Source: Flavobacteriaceae bacterium (GTDB lineage Bacteria; Bacteroidota; Bacteroidia; Flavobacteriales; Flavobacteriaceae). From it: a stretch of 26,144 nt of DNA. Below the pieces are notes generated by a model. It ran no database searches. It was not told the DNA's origin and saw only the letters and a list, made by a program, of their open reading frames with translations. Position numbers and translations under genes: made by a program. Positions 1 to 7,780 of this stretch are shown piece by piece (within the stretch, counting starts at the first letter, position 1; the number at the start of each line of letters is the position of its first letter). The DNA lies in the NCBI GenBank assembly GCA_947482805.1, contig CANKLK010000013.1, positions 1 to 26,144 on the forward strand. The letters are read 5' to 3'.

Positions 1-401
1 ATACCTGCATTAGCTTGTGGTGCTTGCCAAAAAGCTTGGCGCTCCGTTAACAAAATAGCATAACAACCATCTAAATGATTTTGTCTCAACTGCTCAAGAA
101 ATTTAACATCTTGAATGGCACGGTACATTTCATTTGGCGTACCACAATCATCTTTTGGCATCTTTAATTCAATCACATAACGCCGACCATCTTGTGTTGT
201 TATATAAATATCAATTTCTTTTTTTATTAAATCAGGTAATGGGTTAAATATTCTCGGGGTTGGGTATTCCAGTCTAACAATTAAGTCAGGAAAATTACTT
301 CTCAAAAAAATTGCAAGTTCATGCTGTAATCCGAACTCACTATAAAGCTCAATTGGTGTTTGTTGAATTGTATCGAAAAATCTATTTATTTTATCTAACA
401 T
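1..401 (-). CDS. PD-(D/E)XK nuclease-like protein, 3' part cut by window edge
   Basis: An open frame starts with ATG at 401 on the minus strand and runs off the left end (133 codons visible, begins MLDKINRFFDTIQQ). It shows the core of a PD-(D/E)XK nuclease fold: a helix with Glu28 (LQHELAIFL), then Asp64 in EIDIYI, and the strand VIELKMPK with Glu78 and Lys80, followed by a helix and the strand YAILLT. This pattern is seen in restriction-type and repair nucleases and in many uncharacterised defence proteins. The start lies about 60 bp downstream of the DUF2779 stop, on the same strand, so it is probably the last or next-to-last gene of the operon. Whether it is catalytically complete cannot be judged because the C-terminus is missing. 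Confidence 0.7.
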   Translation of the reverse strand, partial: MLDKINRFFDTIQQTPIELYSEFGLQHELAIFLRSNFPDLIVRLEYPTPRIFNPLPDLIKKEIDIYITTQDGRRYVIELKMPKDDCGTPNEMYRAIQDVKFLEQLRQNHLDGCYAILLTERQAFWQAPQANAG

Positions 402-462
402 AATGTTTTACATTTTCGTTTTTAGGCTTACCACTAACTAAATAATATTTGTGACTAGGTTA

Positions 463-2325
463 TCAATAATTAATACTATTTCTATCTACAGTATTTTTCT
501 TTAAATCTTGCCAATGAAACCAAATAATTACCATCGCTAAAGTATCTAATTTACAATATTTTTTTAAAGCATCTGAATAAGCTGTTTTAGCTTCAAGATT
601 ATTTCTTGATATACCAAACAACATTTCTCTATAAGCTACCATTGCATCACCACCATTTTTCACTTTAATTGTCAATGATTTTTTGACTTCAACAATTCGT
701 TCTTCTAACAACTTATATGGGTCAATAATTTTTCCATGTTCATTAATTTCATATAAATTCTCTTTTTGTAACAATGACAACGAATTAATATTATTTGTCT
801 CCTGAAGTACTGCCGGCAAAACCACTTTAATACTTGTTCTGCCACCCATTTGTGGATGGAAATAGTAGTATTTAGCTAAATCGTGCATATCTAAAATCCT
901 ATTTGACTCATCTTTTTTATCTACAACAATAATGGTTTCTAACCATTGTAATAGTTCATCATCAAAATCTTCAGATTCTTTTAAAGTATTTTTAATTGCT
1001 CTTAACTGAGTATTTTCATAAGAACTCCAAGTTAATACTGTGCCTGTGTTGCCTATTTGTTTCTTTAAACTTTTTGCAAACTCAAAATTTGGGTAATAGT
1101 CTGATACATTTAACCATTCTGAATGTTCTATTCTACCATCTTTATGTAATGTATGACAACTCCATTGAAAAATAACATTTTGAAAAGGTTTCATTCCTTT
1201 ATGGAATGGAATCGCCATTGAACAAGTTTCAAAATCAATGAAATGTAATGGGTATTGAATATTATTAATTGCCTCGTTAAATTCATTTAATAAAAATTCT
1301 TTTTCAATCTTTAATTGATAAAATGGTCGGTCATTATAATAAGGTTTGTCTTTAACTACACATTCTAAAGGAATATCGCTAAGAGATGTCTTACCTCTTG
1401 TAATCAATTCATTAATAGTGTTTCCTGAATGATTATTCACATTGCCTAATTGCCCCAAATCCAATATGTTAGGGTTTGGATTTGCTAAACAACCCCAACA
1501 TTCAATAAAACCTGATTTTGAACTATCCTCAATTTTATATTCACAACTTTTGCATTTTATAGATATTGGTGTGTTTATTTTTTCGTTGTTAAGTATGCTT
1601 GCCTTAAACAACTGACTTGAAATAGTAATATCATTTTCAATTAATTTTATTTCATCATCAACACATTCAACACCCATAAAATTATCTTGTCGTAACGCTT
1701 TTAAATTTGATTCATCACCTATAAAATCAACTACTGTTTGTTCATTTCTCTTGTTTAGGACAAACCATTTTATCAAATCATCATGTATATTAACTTTGCT
1801 TTTGTCTGGCATCATAAGAAAAGCTTTGACTGAACATTCAGGAAACTTTTCTTGCACCACTTTTTTCTGAAATGCTATGTCTTCCAAATAGGGTTTGAAT
1901 TCTCCATCCAACCAATAGTTTTTAATTTTTCCTTTTTTGTTGGGCACTTTACTTAATGCTAAATCATCACTATTATAAGATTTTGATTTTACTTCTATGA
2001 TTTCGATATCATTTCCATTCTTTATAAAAATGTCGACTCTAACTAATTGATTATCTACAAAAATTGAAGGCTCAAATAACACAACATTTTCGTTGGAAGA
2101 AATTATCTGTTCTGTTAGGTTTATCGAATCAGTTACATTTCCTTCAATTTCGTATCCCTCAGGATATAATAATTGAGCTAACTTGCCAATCATAAAACCA
2201 CCATCTGCTAGTAAATTTAGGTAGTCGTTTTCTTCATTTAAACTTGAGTACTTATTCTTTTTATAGTATAATTTTGTTGCACAAGTTTGAGCCACTTTAA
2301 AGTCTGACTTAGATAGATATTTCAT
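463..2325 (-). CDS. DUF2779 protein: Cas4-like nuclease plus DEDD-type exonuclease domain
   Basis: 620 residues. The N-terminal half looks like a Cas4/RecB-family PD-(D/E)XK nuclease: Cys15 near the start (AQTCATKLYY), Asp98 in VRVDIF, and Glu111/Lys113 in IIEVKSKS. Two CxxC-type pairs follow (Cys258/Cys261 and Cys276/Cys279), which with Cys15 could ligate an Fe-S cluster. The C-terminal half is the DUF2779 domain. It starts with LHFIDFETC (Asp364, Glu366), has a later Asp in ILDMHDLAKYY, and ends with YCKLDTLAMV (Asp594), the order of acidic motifs in DEDD/RNase-H-fold exonucleases. The predicted role is DNA or RNA processing in the cytoplasm; the substrate is unknown. The start overlaps the upstream 150-residue gene by 17 bp, which implies translational coupling. 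The family is common in bacteria but has no established function that I know of. Confidence 0.85.
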   Translation of the reverse strand: MKYLSKSDFKVAQTCATKLYYKKNKYSSLNEENDYLNLLADGGFMIGKLAQLLYPEGYEIEGNVTDSINLTEQIISSNENVVLFEPSIFVDNQLVRVDIFIKNGNDIEIIEVKSKSYNSDDLALSKVPNKKGKIKNYWLDGEFKPYLEDIAFQKKVVQEKFPECSVKAFLMMPDKSKVNIHDDLIKWFVLNKRNEQTVVDFIGDESNLKALRQDNFMGVECVDDEIKLIENDITISSQLFKASILNNEKINTPISIKCKSCEYKIEDSSKSGFIECWGCLANPNPNILDLGQLGNVNNHSGNTINELITRGKTSLSDIPLECVVKDKPYYNDRPFYQLKIEKEFLLNEFNEAINNIQYPLHFIDFETCSMAIPFHKGMKPFQNVIFQWSCHTLHKDGRIEHSEWLNVSDYYPNFEFAKSLKKQIGNTGTVLTWSSYENTQLRAIKNTLKESEDFDDELLQWLETIIVVDKKDESNRILDMHDLAKYYYFHPQMGGRTSIKVVLPAVLQETNNINSLSLLQKENLYEINEHGKIIDPYKLLEERIVEVKKSLTIKVKNGGDAMVAYREMLFGISRNNLEAKTAYSDALKKYCKLDTLAMVIIWFHWQDLKKNTVDRNSINY

Positions 2326-2761
2326 AGTGTAAATAATTTATAGTAGTAATAAGTTTGTGTTCTTTAATTACATCAATAATTTCTAAATTTTTAGATTCTA
2401 TAGTAAAATCAAATAGATGGAATCCGTCCATTTCATCTTTAATTTCAAGCACAAAATCACCACTTATTATCACTTCATCTTTTTTTTCTTTGAAGCCTTG
2501 TAAATGAATTCCTAAATACAATAAATCAGAACCATTTAAAACTATATTCTTTAAATCACTTGAAATAAAATCTTTGTATTTCCCGTCAGGAGTAACGAAA
2601 TCCATTTCAATAACACATTTATCATTTTGATTAGGTAGTTTCAATACACAATCAACACTCCTTGTTTGCATATCATAAACTTTATTAAAATCTTGTTCGT
2701 TATACCCTGTTTCGATATACGTATAATTAAATTTTGTATTGAAAGTATTATTTGTTTCCAT
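2309..2761 (-). CDS. Conserved-looking hypothetical protein, 150 aa
   Basis: Not recognised. It has no signal peptide or membrane segment. The sequence alternates short beta-like stretches (VIEMDFVTPDGKYKDFISSD, DLLYLGIHLQGF, VIISGDFVLEIKD), which suggests a small mostly-beta cytoplasmic domain. It overlaps the membrane-protein gene upstream by 14 bp and the DUF2779 gene downstream by 17 bp, so the three are almost certainly co-translated. The position between a membrane protein and a nuclease suggests an adaptor or regulator, but that is only context. Confidence is high that it is a gene, low on function. Confidence 0.75.
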   Translation of the reverse strand: METNNTFNTKFNYTYIETGYNEQDFNKVYDMQTRSVDCVLKLPNQNDKCVIEMDFVTPDGKYKDFISSDLKNIVLNGSDLLYLGIHLQGFKEKKDEVIISGDFVLEIKDEMDGFHLFDFTIESKNLEIIDVIKEHKLITTINYLHYEISI

Positions 2762-3083
2762 TCTTTAAGGTTTTTTTTGAAGTTAAATTATGACTACTTA
2801 TAATATCGTAAATTAAACCTACTACAATGTATAAGAATGCAAGGCTTAAATAAATTTTGTAGAAAAATTGAACCATTGCGGTTTTTCCATCTACTAAATG
2901 ATACGTTATGATAATATAAAAAAAGGAGCCTATAAATAAGCAAGCGAACAATATAAATGTTCTAGCTTTTACAACCTCACGGTTATTATGGTTCCAAATC
3001 AATTTAACTATACCCCTTGTGGCATAGTAAAAGATAAAAATTACAATTAGTGAGTTCAAGTATGAACGGATAGTTTTTTCCAT
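2748..3083 (-). CDS. Small membrane protein with three predicted TM helices
   Basis: 111 residues, strongly hydrophobic. Predicted membrane helices lie at about 10-30 (LIVIFIFYYATRGIVKLIW), 43-63 (ILFACLFIGSFFYIIITYHL) and 75-95 (YLSLAFLYIVVGLIYDII). The loops are short and the tail basic (LTSKKTLKNGNK). No enzymatic motif is visible. It starts 15 bp after the AAA ATPase gene stops and overlaps the next gene by 14 bp, so it is an internal member of the operon. In phage-defence operons such small membrane proteins are often effectors or anchors that act on the inner membrane. Here that is inference from context only. Confidence 0.75.
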   Translation of the reverse strand: MEKTIRSYLNSLIVIFIFYYATRGIVKLIWNHNNREVVKARTFILFACLFIGSFFYIIITYHLVDGKTAMVQFFYKIYLSLAFLYIVVGLIYDIISSHNLTSKKTLKNGNK

Positions 3084-3098
3084 AGTTAATTATTTAAG

Positions 3099-4742
3099 TT
3101 AAAATCCAATTTTATTTGATGCTTTAGTCTTAATCTCTTCTTGACACAATCTAATAAATAAAGATTCTAAGTCTTCATCATCGATTATGCATTGCATTAT
3201 GTATTTCTTTCTAATGTTATAAATCTGACCACCCGTAAATGAATAGTTCAACAAAATATTGTCGATGGTCGCAATTGAAATATTTTGAAATGCGTTTGAT
3301 AATAAACTATGTTGTGTCTCTTTCGTTGGTTTCTCAAATTCTACCTTATACAAAAACCTTCTTTCAAAAGCCTTGTCCAATTTTTCAGCATGATTACTTG
3401 TTACAATTAAAATGCCCGTAAAGTTCTCCATTTGTTCTAGCAAGATATTTTGCATACTATTATGAGTCCTATCCGTTGAATGCCCAACTTCCACACGCTT
3501 CGAAAATATACTATCCTCGTTAAAGAATAATATTGGTGTTTGTTCACATTGATTGGAAAATTCGTAATATTCATCAAAGATTTTTTTGGTACCTTTTTCA
3601 GTGTCCCCAACCCATTTGTTAATCACTTTCTCAACATCAACGCAAAATAAGGGGCGATTAGTAATTTTAGCAATTCTTTTAGCAGTTGCCGTTTTTCCCG
3701 TCCCTGAAAAACCATTAAATAATATTGAAATTCCTTTTGCTAAACCATTTTCTGACAATTGATTTACTACCAATTGATGTTTCTCTTTACTTAAAATTTT
3801 TTCAATTGTGTTGATTTGTTGCCATTCTAATTCGTTATAAAACAATTCCTCAAGAACAATATCTTCTGGATTTATAATTGTTCCTGTTGTATATGTCTTT
3901 TTCTTAGTTGTTGTTTTTTCTTTTATTAATAAAGCATCTTTAGCCTTTTCTGTTAAACCCACAAATTCGTCAAAGATGAATGCTTCTTCATCCCTTACTA
4001 GCAAATCATACTCAATAAGCAAGGAAGTCTTATTCTCAATACTATCTCGAAACTCTTTTTGCTTTGCAAAGTTGTCTTCTATCATTTTAATGAAGTATTC
4101 TAAATCAATCTGTTGTCCATCCTTTTGATGTCGTATAACCGCACACAAAAACAATGTCTTTTCTGCAATTGTTAAATCATCAAATCCATTTAACCAATCT
4201 AACTCTTTGCACTGCTTAGCATTTACTATTTCTCTCTCCGTTAGCTTTAACATGTTTTCAGCATCAAAACAGCCATCATTTCTTCGGTCGGTAATAACTT
4301 GAATGTTTTTTAGTAAAGTATTGAAATTTTTGGCAGGCTGAAATTCTAAACTATCTGGTTTGTCAGATAGTAGAGACTCATAAACGATTTCTTCTGCAGT
4401 GAAAGACTGTTTAACAAGTGTTTTACTATGTCGATTTTTGGTAGTGGACACAACATAACCTTTGGAAATTAGAGAATGAAGAGCATTGTTTATGTTTTTC
4501 AAACCCGTTAGACTCCCACCAAAATGTTGTAAAAAAGCATCCATACCTTGTTCTTCCTGTCGAATTCCACCATCGATTAGAATAGATAATACTACAAGCT
4601 CGTCATAATCAATTTTAAAAAAATTAATCAACTCCTTAATTTCAGGGACAGCTAATAAAGCTTCCTTTTTAGATACATTTCCGAAAGATTCGGTAATAAT
4701 ATGCTCAATCCATTTTAGCTTGTCAGATTCCAGATTTTTCAT
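3099..4742 (-). CDS. AAA+ ATPase with N-terminal winged-helix-like region
   Basis: 547 residues from ATG at 4742. A longer frame back to a TTG at 4769 is less likely, because that would start inside the tRNA-like gene. The AAA+ module fills the C-terminal part: Walker A GFSGTGKT (about 344-351), a segment KWVGDTEKGTKKIFDEY typical of AAA proteins, Walker B ILFFNED (about 403-410) with the NE variant common in this family, sensor 1 GILIVTSN, and Arg-Arg at about 461-462 in DKAFERRF as arginine finger. The first 280 residues are helical and include a winged-helix-like stretch near 80-105 (NINNALHSLISKGYVV), possibly for DNA or partner binding. Likely a hexameric remodelling ATPase driving the operon's other proteins; substrate unknown. 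Confidence 0.85.
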   Translation of the reverse strand: MKNLESDKLKWIEHIITESFGNVSKKEALLAVPEIKELINFFKIDYDELVVLSILIDGGIRQEEQGMDAFLQHFGGSLTGLKNINNALHSLISKGYVVSTTKNRHSKTLVKQSFTAEEIVYESLLSDKPDSLEFQPAKNFNTLLKNIQVITDRRNDGCFDAENMLKLTEREIVNAKQCKELDWLNGFDDLTIAEKTLFLCAVIRHQKDGQQIDLEYFIKMIEDNFAKQKEFRDSIENKTSLLIEYDLLVRDEEAFIFDEFVGLTEKAKDALLIKEKTTTKKKTYTTGTIINPEDIVLEELFYNELEWQQINTIEKILSKEKHQLVVNQLSENGLAKGISILFNGFSGTGKTATAKRIAKITNRPLFCVDVEKVINKWVGDTEKGTKKIFDEYYEFSNQCEQTPILFFNEDSIFSKRVEVGHSTDRTHNSMQNILLEQMENFTGILIVTSNHAEKLDKAFERRFLYKVEFEKPTKETQHSLLSNAFQNISIATIDNILLNYSFTGGQIYNIRKKYIMQCIIDDEDLESLFIRLCQEEIKTKASNKIGF

Positions 4743-4764
4743 AAAATTGCTTTTTAAAATTTTG

Positions 4765-4877
4765 TGCAAATGGGAGGACTCGCACCTCCACAGGAATTAA
4801 TTTCCTACACAACAGATATGTTGTGCGCGTCTACTCTCTGGGTTCCGTGCACAAAACCCAACCTTCGCCACATTTGC
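4765..4877 (-). tRNA. tRNA-Leu-like RNA with D-loop insertion; probably not a normal translating tRNA
   Basis: Read on the minus strand it folds as a class II (Leu-type) tRNA. The acceptor stem is GCAAATG (4877-4871) with CATTTGC (4772-4766) and discriminator A. The D-stem GCG/CGC sits in the familiar tRNA-Leu context TGGCG...GTAGACGC. The long variable arm is AGGAA-ATTAA-TTCCT, and the T-stem is GGAGG/CCTCC. Three things are off. The D-loop holds about 26 extra bases with their own hairpin (TGGGTT/AACCCA). The anticodon stem is 6 bp (CACAAC/GTTGTG), closing a loop of 6 bases (ATATCT) instead of 7, with no Leu anticodon. The T-loop reads TGCGAGT in place of TTCGANT. CCA is not encoded. It lies 7 bp after the glycosylase gene and about 22 bp before the ATPase start. 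Confidence 0.6.
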
Positions 4878-4884
4878 GATTATG

Positions 4885-5445
4885 TTATATATTAAAATTT
4901 ACTTGCCAATCTCTAAATACATATTCAAACTTGTTTACTCCTTTTGGAACTCTAGCCGCCATCGAAGGTGATAATAGTTTTGAATTAATTTTTATTTTTT
5001 CCACTTCGAATTGCCATTCTTTTAGGTTGGACCCTTTACCCCAAGTGCTAAAATTTTTTAGATTAGGATTACTTTTAGATAATTGATTAATAATAGCTGT
5101 ATTGTATTCTCTCGTTACTTTTTTATTGATGATTTTTGAATCCGAATATCCATTTCCAATAATACATGGTTTCATTGTTTCATCGCACGTAACGCTAGAA
5201 ATTAAATCAACACAACCAATCTTGTGCTTTTTTAGAAGCTGAATGAAATTTGAATTATTGGGATTAATCTCTTCACCGAAAATGGTAGAAATTACTTTCC
5301 ACGTCATATTAGTTTTTCGACCGTAATAATAATTTACTTGTTCACCACCATAAGGATTAAATGTCCCAACTAATAGATAATTAATATCCCATGAAGGGAT
5401 GTAATATTGGTTTGTGGTTAACTGATGTTGAATTGTTGTTTTCAT
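4885..5445 (-). CDS. Uracil-DNA-glycosylase-superfamily-like protein
   Basis: 186 residues. The pattern fits the UDG fold: an early strand and loop LLVGTFNPYGG (24-34), then VNYYYGRKTNMTWKVI (37-52), which resembles the YYxxxxNxFW element of UDG and hypoxanthine-DNA glycosylase relatives, and a C-terminal strand-loop LLSPSMAARVPKG (157-169) in the place of the family's second catalytic loop. Such enzymes excise uracil, hypoxanthine or other altered bases from DNA. A mobile element could use one against phage DNA with modified or deaminated bases. It is the first gene behind a good promoter (5464-5495) and is followed at once by the tRNA-like RNA and the ATPase gene. Family assignment rests on motif resemblance only. 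Confidence 0.6.
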   Translation of the reverse strand: MKTTIQHQLTTNQYYIPSWDINYLLVGTFNPYGGEQVNYYYGRKTNMTWKVISTIFGEEINPNNSNFIQLLKKHKIGCVDLISSVTCDETMKPCIIGNGYSDSKIINKKVTREYNTAIINQLSKSNPNLKNFSTWGKGSNLKEWQFEVEKIKINSKLLSPSMAARVPKGVNKFEYVFRDWQVNFNI

Positions 5446-5463
5446 AATTTTCTATTTACGGGG

Positions 5464-5495
5464 CAAAATTACTTATCTAATTTGTATCTACCAAA
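5464..5495 (-). promoter_or_regulatory. Bacteroidetes-type promoter for the glycosylase-led operon
   Basis: On the minus strand TTTG (5495-5492), a 20-base spacer and TAATTTTG (5471-5464) match the Bacteroidetes -33/-7 consensus TTTG...TAnnTTTG. The start codon at 5445 lies about 18 bases after the -7 box, so the leader would be very short. Confidence 0.55.
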
Positions 5496-5561
5496 TATTT
5501 TTAGAAAATTATTCTTTTTAATTATATCTGTTTGTATCTATTTTGTATTTATATTTTTTAA

Positions 5562-5569
5562 TATATTTG
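5562..5569 (+). promoter_or_regulatory. Candidate -7 promoter box for the 5607 gene
   Basis: TATATTTG fits TAnnTTTG, with TTTG 16 bases upstream (5542-5545), which is shorter than the usual spacing. It faces away from the minus-strand promoter at 5464-5495, so the two units are divergent from a shared 160-bp region. Confidence 0.4.
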
Positions 5570-5606
5570 TAAAACCTAAGTTAAACACCCAACTGAAATT
5601 TAAAAA

Positions 5607-6554
5607 ATGGAAGAGATAGATTACATTGCAATAAGCTTAAGCGATAACCTAATTGGTTCTAGGTTGGCTTCATTTATGATTGATAATAATAGATTTAATA
5701 ATGACTATTTTCAGATAGAGATATTGAAATCTACCTTAATGTTTAATAATCCAGGCATAATTGAAAATACCCATATATTTTTCACTAAAAAAAATGGTGA
5801 TAAAAAATATATCGAATTTTTGATTCTTAATGAAAATCCAATATTAGAATTGGATGAAATAAATAATGAATCTGAGAATGATACCTCATACTTTATTTTA
5901 ATTATAAAAGAAGACTTAAAATCTAATGAGTTAGAGAAAATTGAAAAAAATATAAATAATAAATTTGAAACAAAATTTAATAATAAATCATTTAAATTAT
6001 TAAATGGTAGGTTTTGTGTTCTATTTTATTCACAATGTCAATCTTTTGTTTTAGAATCAAAAAAATCTAACAAAAGAAAAAAGGTTAGCCTCCCTAGAGG
6101 CACCTATCTTAAAACTTTAAAGGATATTAAACATTGGTTAGAAGATTATGGTGAAATAACATTTTCCGAATTAATGGAAGAATTCGAATCAAAAATTGAA
6201 AAAGAACTAAAAGAATTGAATGATTCAGAAATTGACATTGAAAATCAATTGAAAATATTTCGACAAGAATATGGCACCGGAGCAAAAAGAAGTCAAGTAC
6301 TTCTTCATACAGTTAATGAAAAAAATAGAATTCATTTTAGAAGCATTGTGTCATCAGAATATGATTCCTTTTATTATGTAAATAATGACGATAATGACAT
6401 CAATATTAATGATAGAAAAATTTCCGCTTTTAATCCTCACGATAAAAAACAAAATGAAATTGAAGTTTATTATGAAAAGGGCAAAGCACCAATAAGAGTA
6501 AAAGACTTTAAAAATAGATATGAAACAAACTTTGATTCGAGTTATAAAAAGTAG
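5607..6554 (+). CDS. Hypothetical protein, 315 aa
   Basis: Not recognised. It is a soluble, Asn- and Lys-rich protein without signal peptide or membrane segment. The middle (about 175-220) is highly charged and likely coiled coil (SKIEKELKELNDSEIDIENQ). A conserved-looking patch SKKSNKRKKVSLPRGTYLKT lies just before it. It is transcribed divergently from the glycosylase operon and followed 44 bp later by a small gene on the same strand. Base composition is even more AT-rich than its neighbours, as expected of recently acquired DNA. It could be a partner or regulator of the minus-strand operon, but nothing in the sequence proves this. Confidence 0.65.
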   Translation: MEEIDYIAISLSDNLIGSRLASFMIDNNRFNNDYFQIEILKSTLMFNNPGIIENTHIFFTKKNGDKKYIEFLILNENPILELDEINNESENDTSYFILIIKEDLKSNELEKIEKNINNKFETKFNNKSFKLLNGRFCVLFYSQCQSFVLESKKSNKRKKVSLPRGTYLKTLKDIKHWLEDYGEITFSELMEEFESKIEKELKELNDSEIDIENQLKIFRQEYGTGAKRSQVLLHTVNEKNRIHFRSIVSSEYDSFYYVNNDDNDININDRKISAFNPHDKKQNEIEVYYEKGKAPIRVKDFKNRYETNFDSSYKK

Positions 6555-6598
6555 TTAATTTTAATCCGCAATAGAAAAACAACTAAAATTTATACCAT

Positions 6599-6844
6599 AT
6601 GGCAAACAGAAAATTTTACATAGAATTTAATTCTAATGAAAGATTAGAAAGACAATCAATTAGAAATTGGGCGAATGAAAATAGAAATCTATTCCCTGAT
6701 TATTCATTTGAAGATAGACAATCAAATTTTCCAATTACTCAAGTAATATCAAAATTACTACAAACTAGATTTGGCTTTATTGAATTTGAAGAAAATTCGG
6801 AAGTTATTTTAAGAAATCCTGATTTGAATTTTAGATTTGATTAA
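6599..6844 (+). CDS. Hypothetical protein, 81 aa
   Basis: A short ORF beginning MANRKFYIEFNSNERLERQS, soluble and charged, with Phe/Asn-rich stretches and no recognisable motif. It starts 44 bp after the 315-residue gene on the same strand and probably shares its transcript. The regular codon pattern and start context favour a real gene. The protein may be a small partner of the preceding one. Confidence 0.5.
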   Translation: MANRKFYIEFNSNERLERQSIRNWANENRNLFPDYSFEDRQSNFPITQVISKLLQTRFGFIEFEENSEVILRNPDLNFRFD

Positions 6845-6973
6845 ATACTTTGATTTTCTTTAAGGCTAACTTACAGCGGAAATACTATAAGTCGGCGCCG
6901 ATATTATCTATTTTTTTGAGACAACAATTAAATTGCGACCACTTTTAATCATTTATATAAGATTTAAAGTCTT

Positions 6974-7666
6974 CTAGAGATTTTGGTCTTTTAAAAATCT
7001 TAAATTCCAATTTTCAATTGACATATTAACATCCTTATCACAAAACATATAGTTCTTATTAGTTAAATTTGAAATATCCCAATTATAAATGGGTTGATTA
7101 AATTTACTTGAGTTAAACATTCCACTCATATCTCTAACTTTTGATACATTCCAATTACTAATACAATGATTATATTTACTATAAAAAAACATTGCATACA
7201 TATTTCTGACATTAGAAACATTCCAATCACCGATAGGTTGATTAAATAATGAACGTCCAAACATAAAACTCATATCTCTAACTTTACATACATTCCAATC
7301 TCTTATAGATTTGTTGAATTCAGACTCAAAAAACATATATTTCATATTTATAACTTTTGACACATCCCAATACTTTATACATTGATTAAAACTACTTCTA
7401 TAAAACATATTTGACATATCCTTGACATTAGAAACATCCCAATTACCGATAGGTTGATTGAAATAGGTTTTTCTAAATAAATTTTTCATATTAGTTACTA
7501 ATGAAACACATAATTTTGTTAAATCTGAATTTTCATAAAACCTTTCAAGTAACAAATTTTCATCTACAACTTCATACTCAATTCCATTAACTAATTGTTT
7601 AAACCCTGGCATACAATTTTGGGTGCATTTAATTGTTATACCATTCTCATCTAAATAGATTTCCAT
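6974..7666 (-). CDS. BspA/DUF285-type repeat protein, no signal peptide
   Basis: 230 residues from ATG at 7666 (MEIYLDENGITIKC). An upstream in-frame ATG at 7723 would add 19 residues through a low-complexity stretch and is less likely. The bulk is six to seven tandem 24-residue repeats of the form FNQPIGNWDVSNVKDMSNMF, the BspA-like/DUF285 leucine-rich-type repeat also found in mycoplasma and gut Bacteroidetes surface proteins. Here there is no signal peptide, lipobox or membrane segment, so it looks cytoplasmic. The repeat number may vary by recombination, since the underlying DNA repeats are close to identical in places. It ends in a weakly matching repeat and a short tail. The function is probably protein-protein binding. 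Confidence 0.8.
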   Translation of the reverse strand: MEIYLDENGITIKCTQNCMPGFKQLVNGIEYEVVDENLLLERFYENSDLTKLCVSLVTNMKNLFRKTYFNQPIGNWDVSNVKDMSNMFYRSSFNQCIKYWDVSKVINMKYMFFESEFNKSIRDWNVCKVRDMSFMFGRSLFNQPIGDWNVSNVRNMYAMFFYSKYNHCISNWNVSKVRDMSGMFNSSKFNQPIYNWDISNLTNKNYMFCDKDVNMSIENWNLRFLKDQNL

Positions 7667-7691
7667 ACATTTTTTTTTAATTATTAATAAA

Positions 7692-7704
7692 TCTTTTAAA
7701 AAGT
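7692..7704 (-). repeat. Leader motif shared with 8233-8245
   Basis: The 13-mer ATCTTTTAAAAAG (plus-strand reading) lies 26 bp upstream of the BspA-like start and again 23 bp upstream of the next minus-strand gene at 8210. The flanks are similar (T-run, AATTATTAATAA / AATAATTT). It may be a common promoter or regulator site, or mark a duplicated cassette leader. Confidence 0.45.
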
Positions 7705-7780
7705 ATAGATGAATAAATTTCAAGAGTCAAATCGGAAATAAAAGTTTTTTGAAAATATTTTAAAAAAAAATGTTCTTGAC

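Noticed and set aside
4743..4769. TTG start nine codons upstream for the AAA ATPase
   Set aside because: It would begin inside the tRNA-like acceptor stem; the ATG at 4742 is better.
4823..5086. Plus-strand ORF of 87 codons
   Set aside because: It is antisense to the tRNA-like RNA and the glycosylase gene, and has no coding signal of its own.
6890..6901. Short GC-rich palindrome around CGGCGCCG
   Set aside because: Noticeable in AT-rich DNA but too short and without a T-run or a partner to call a site.
7000..7470. Regular 72-bp DNA repeats as a possible CRISPR array
   Set aside because: They are in-frame coding repeats of the BspA-like protein without spacers.
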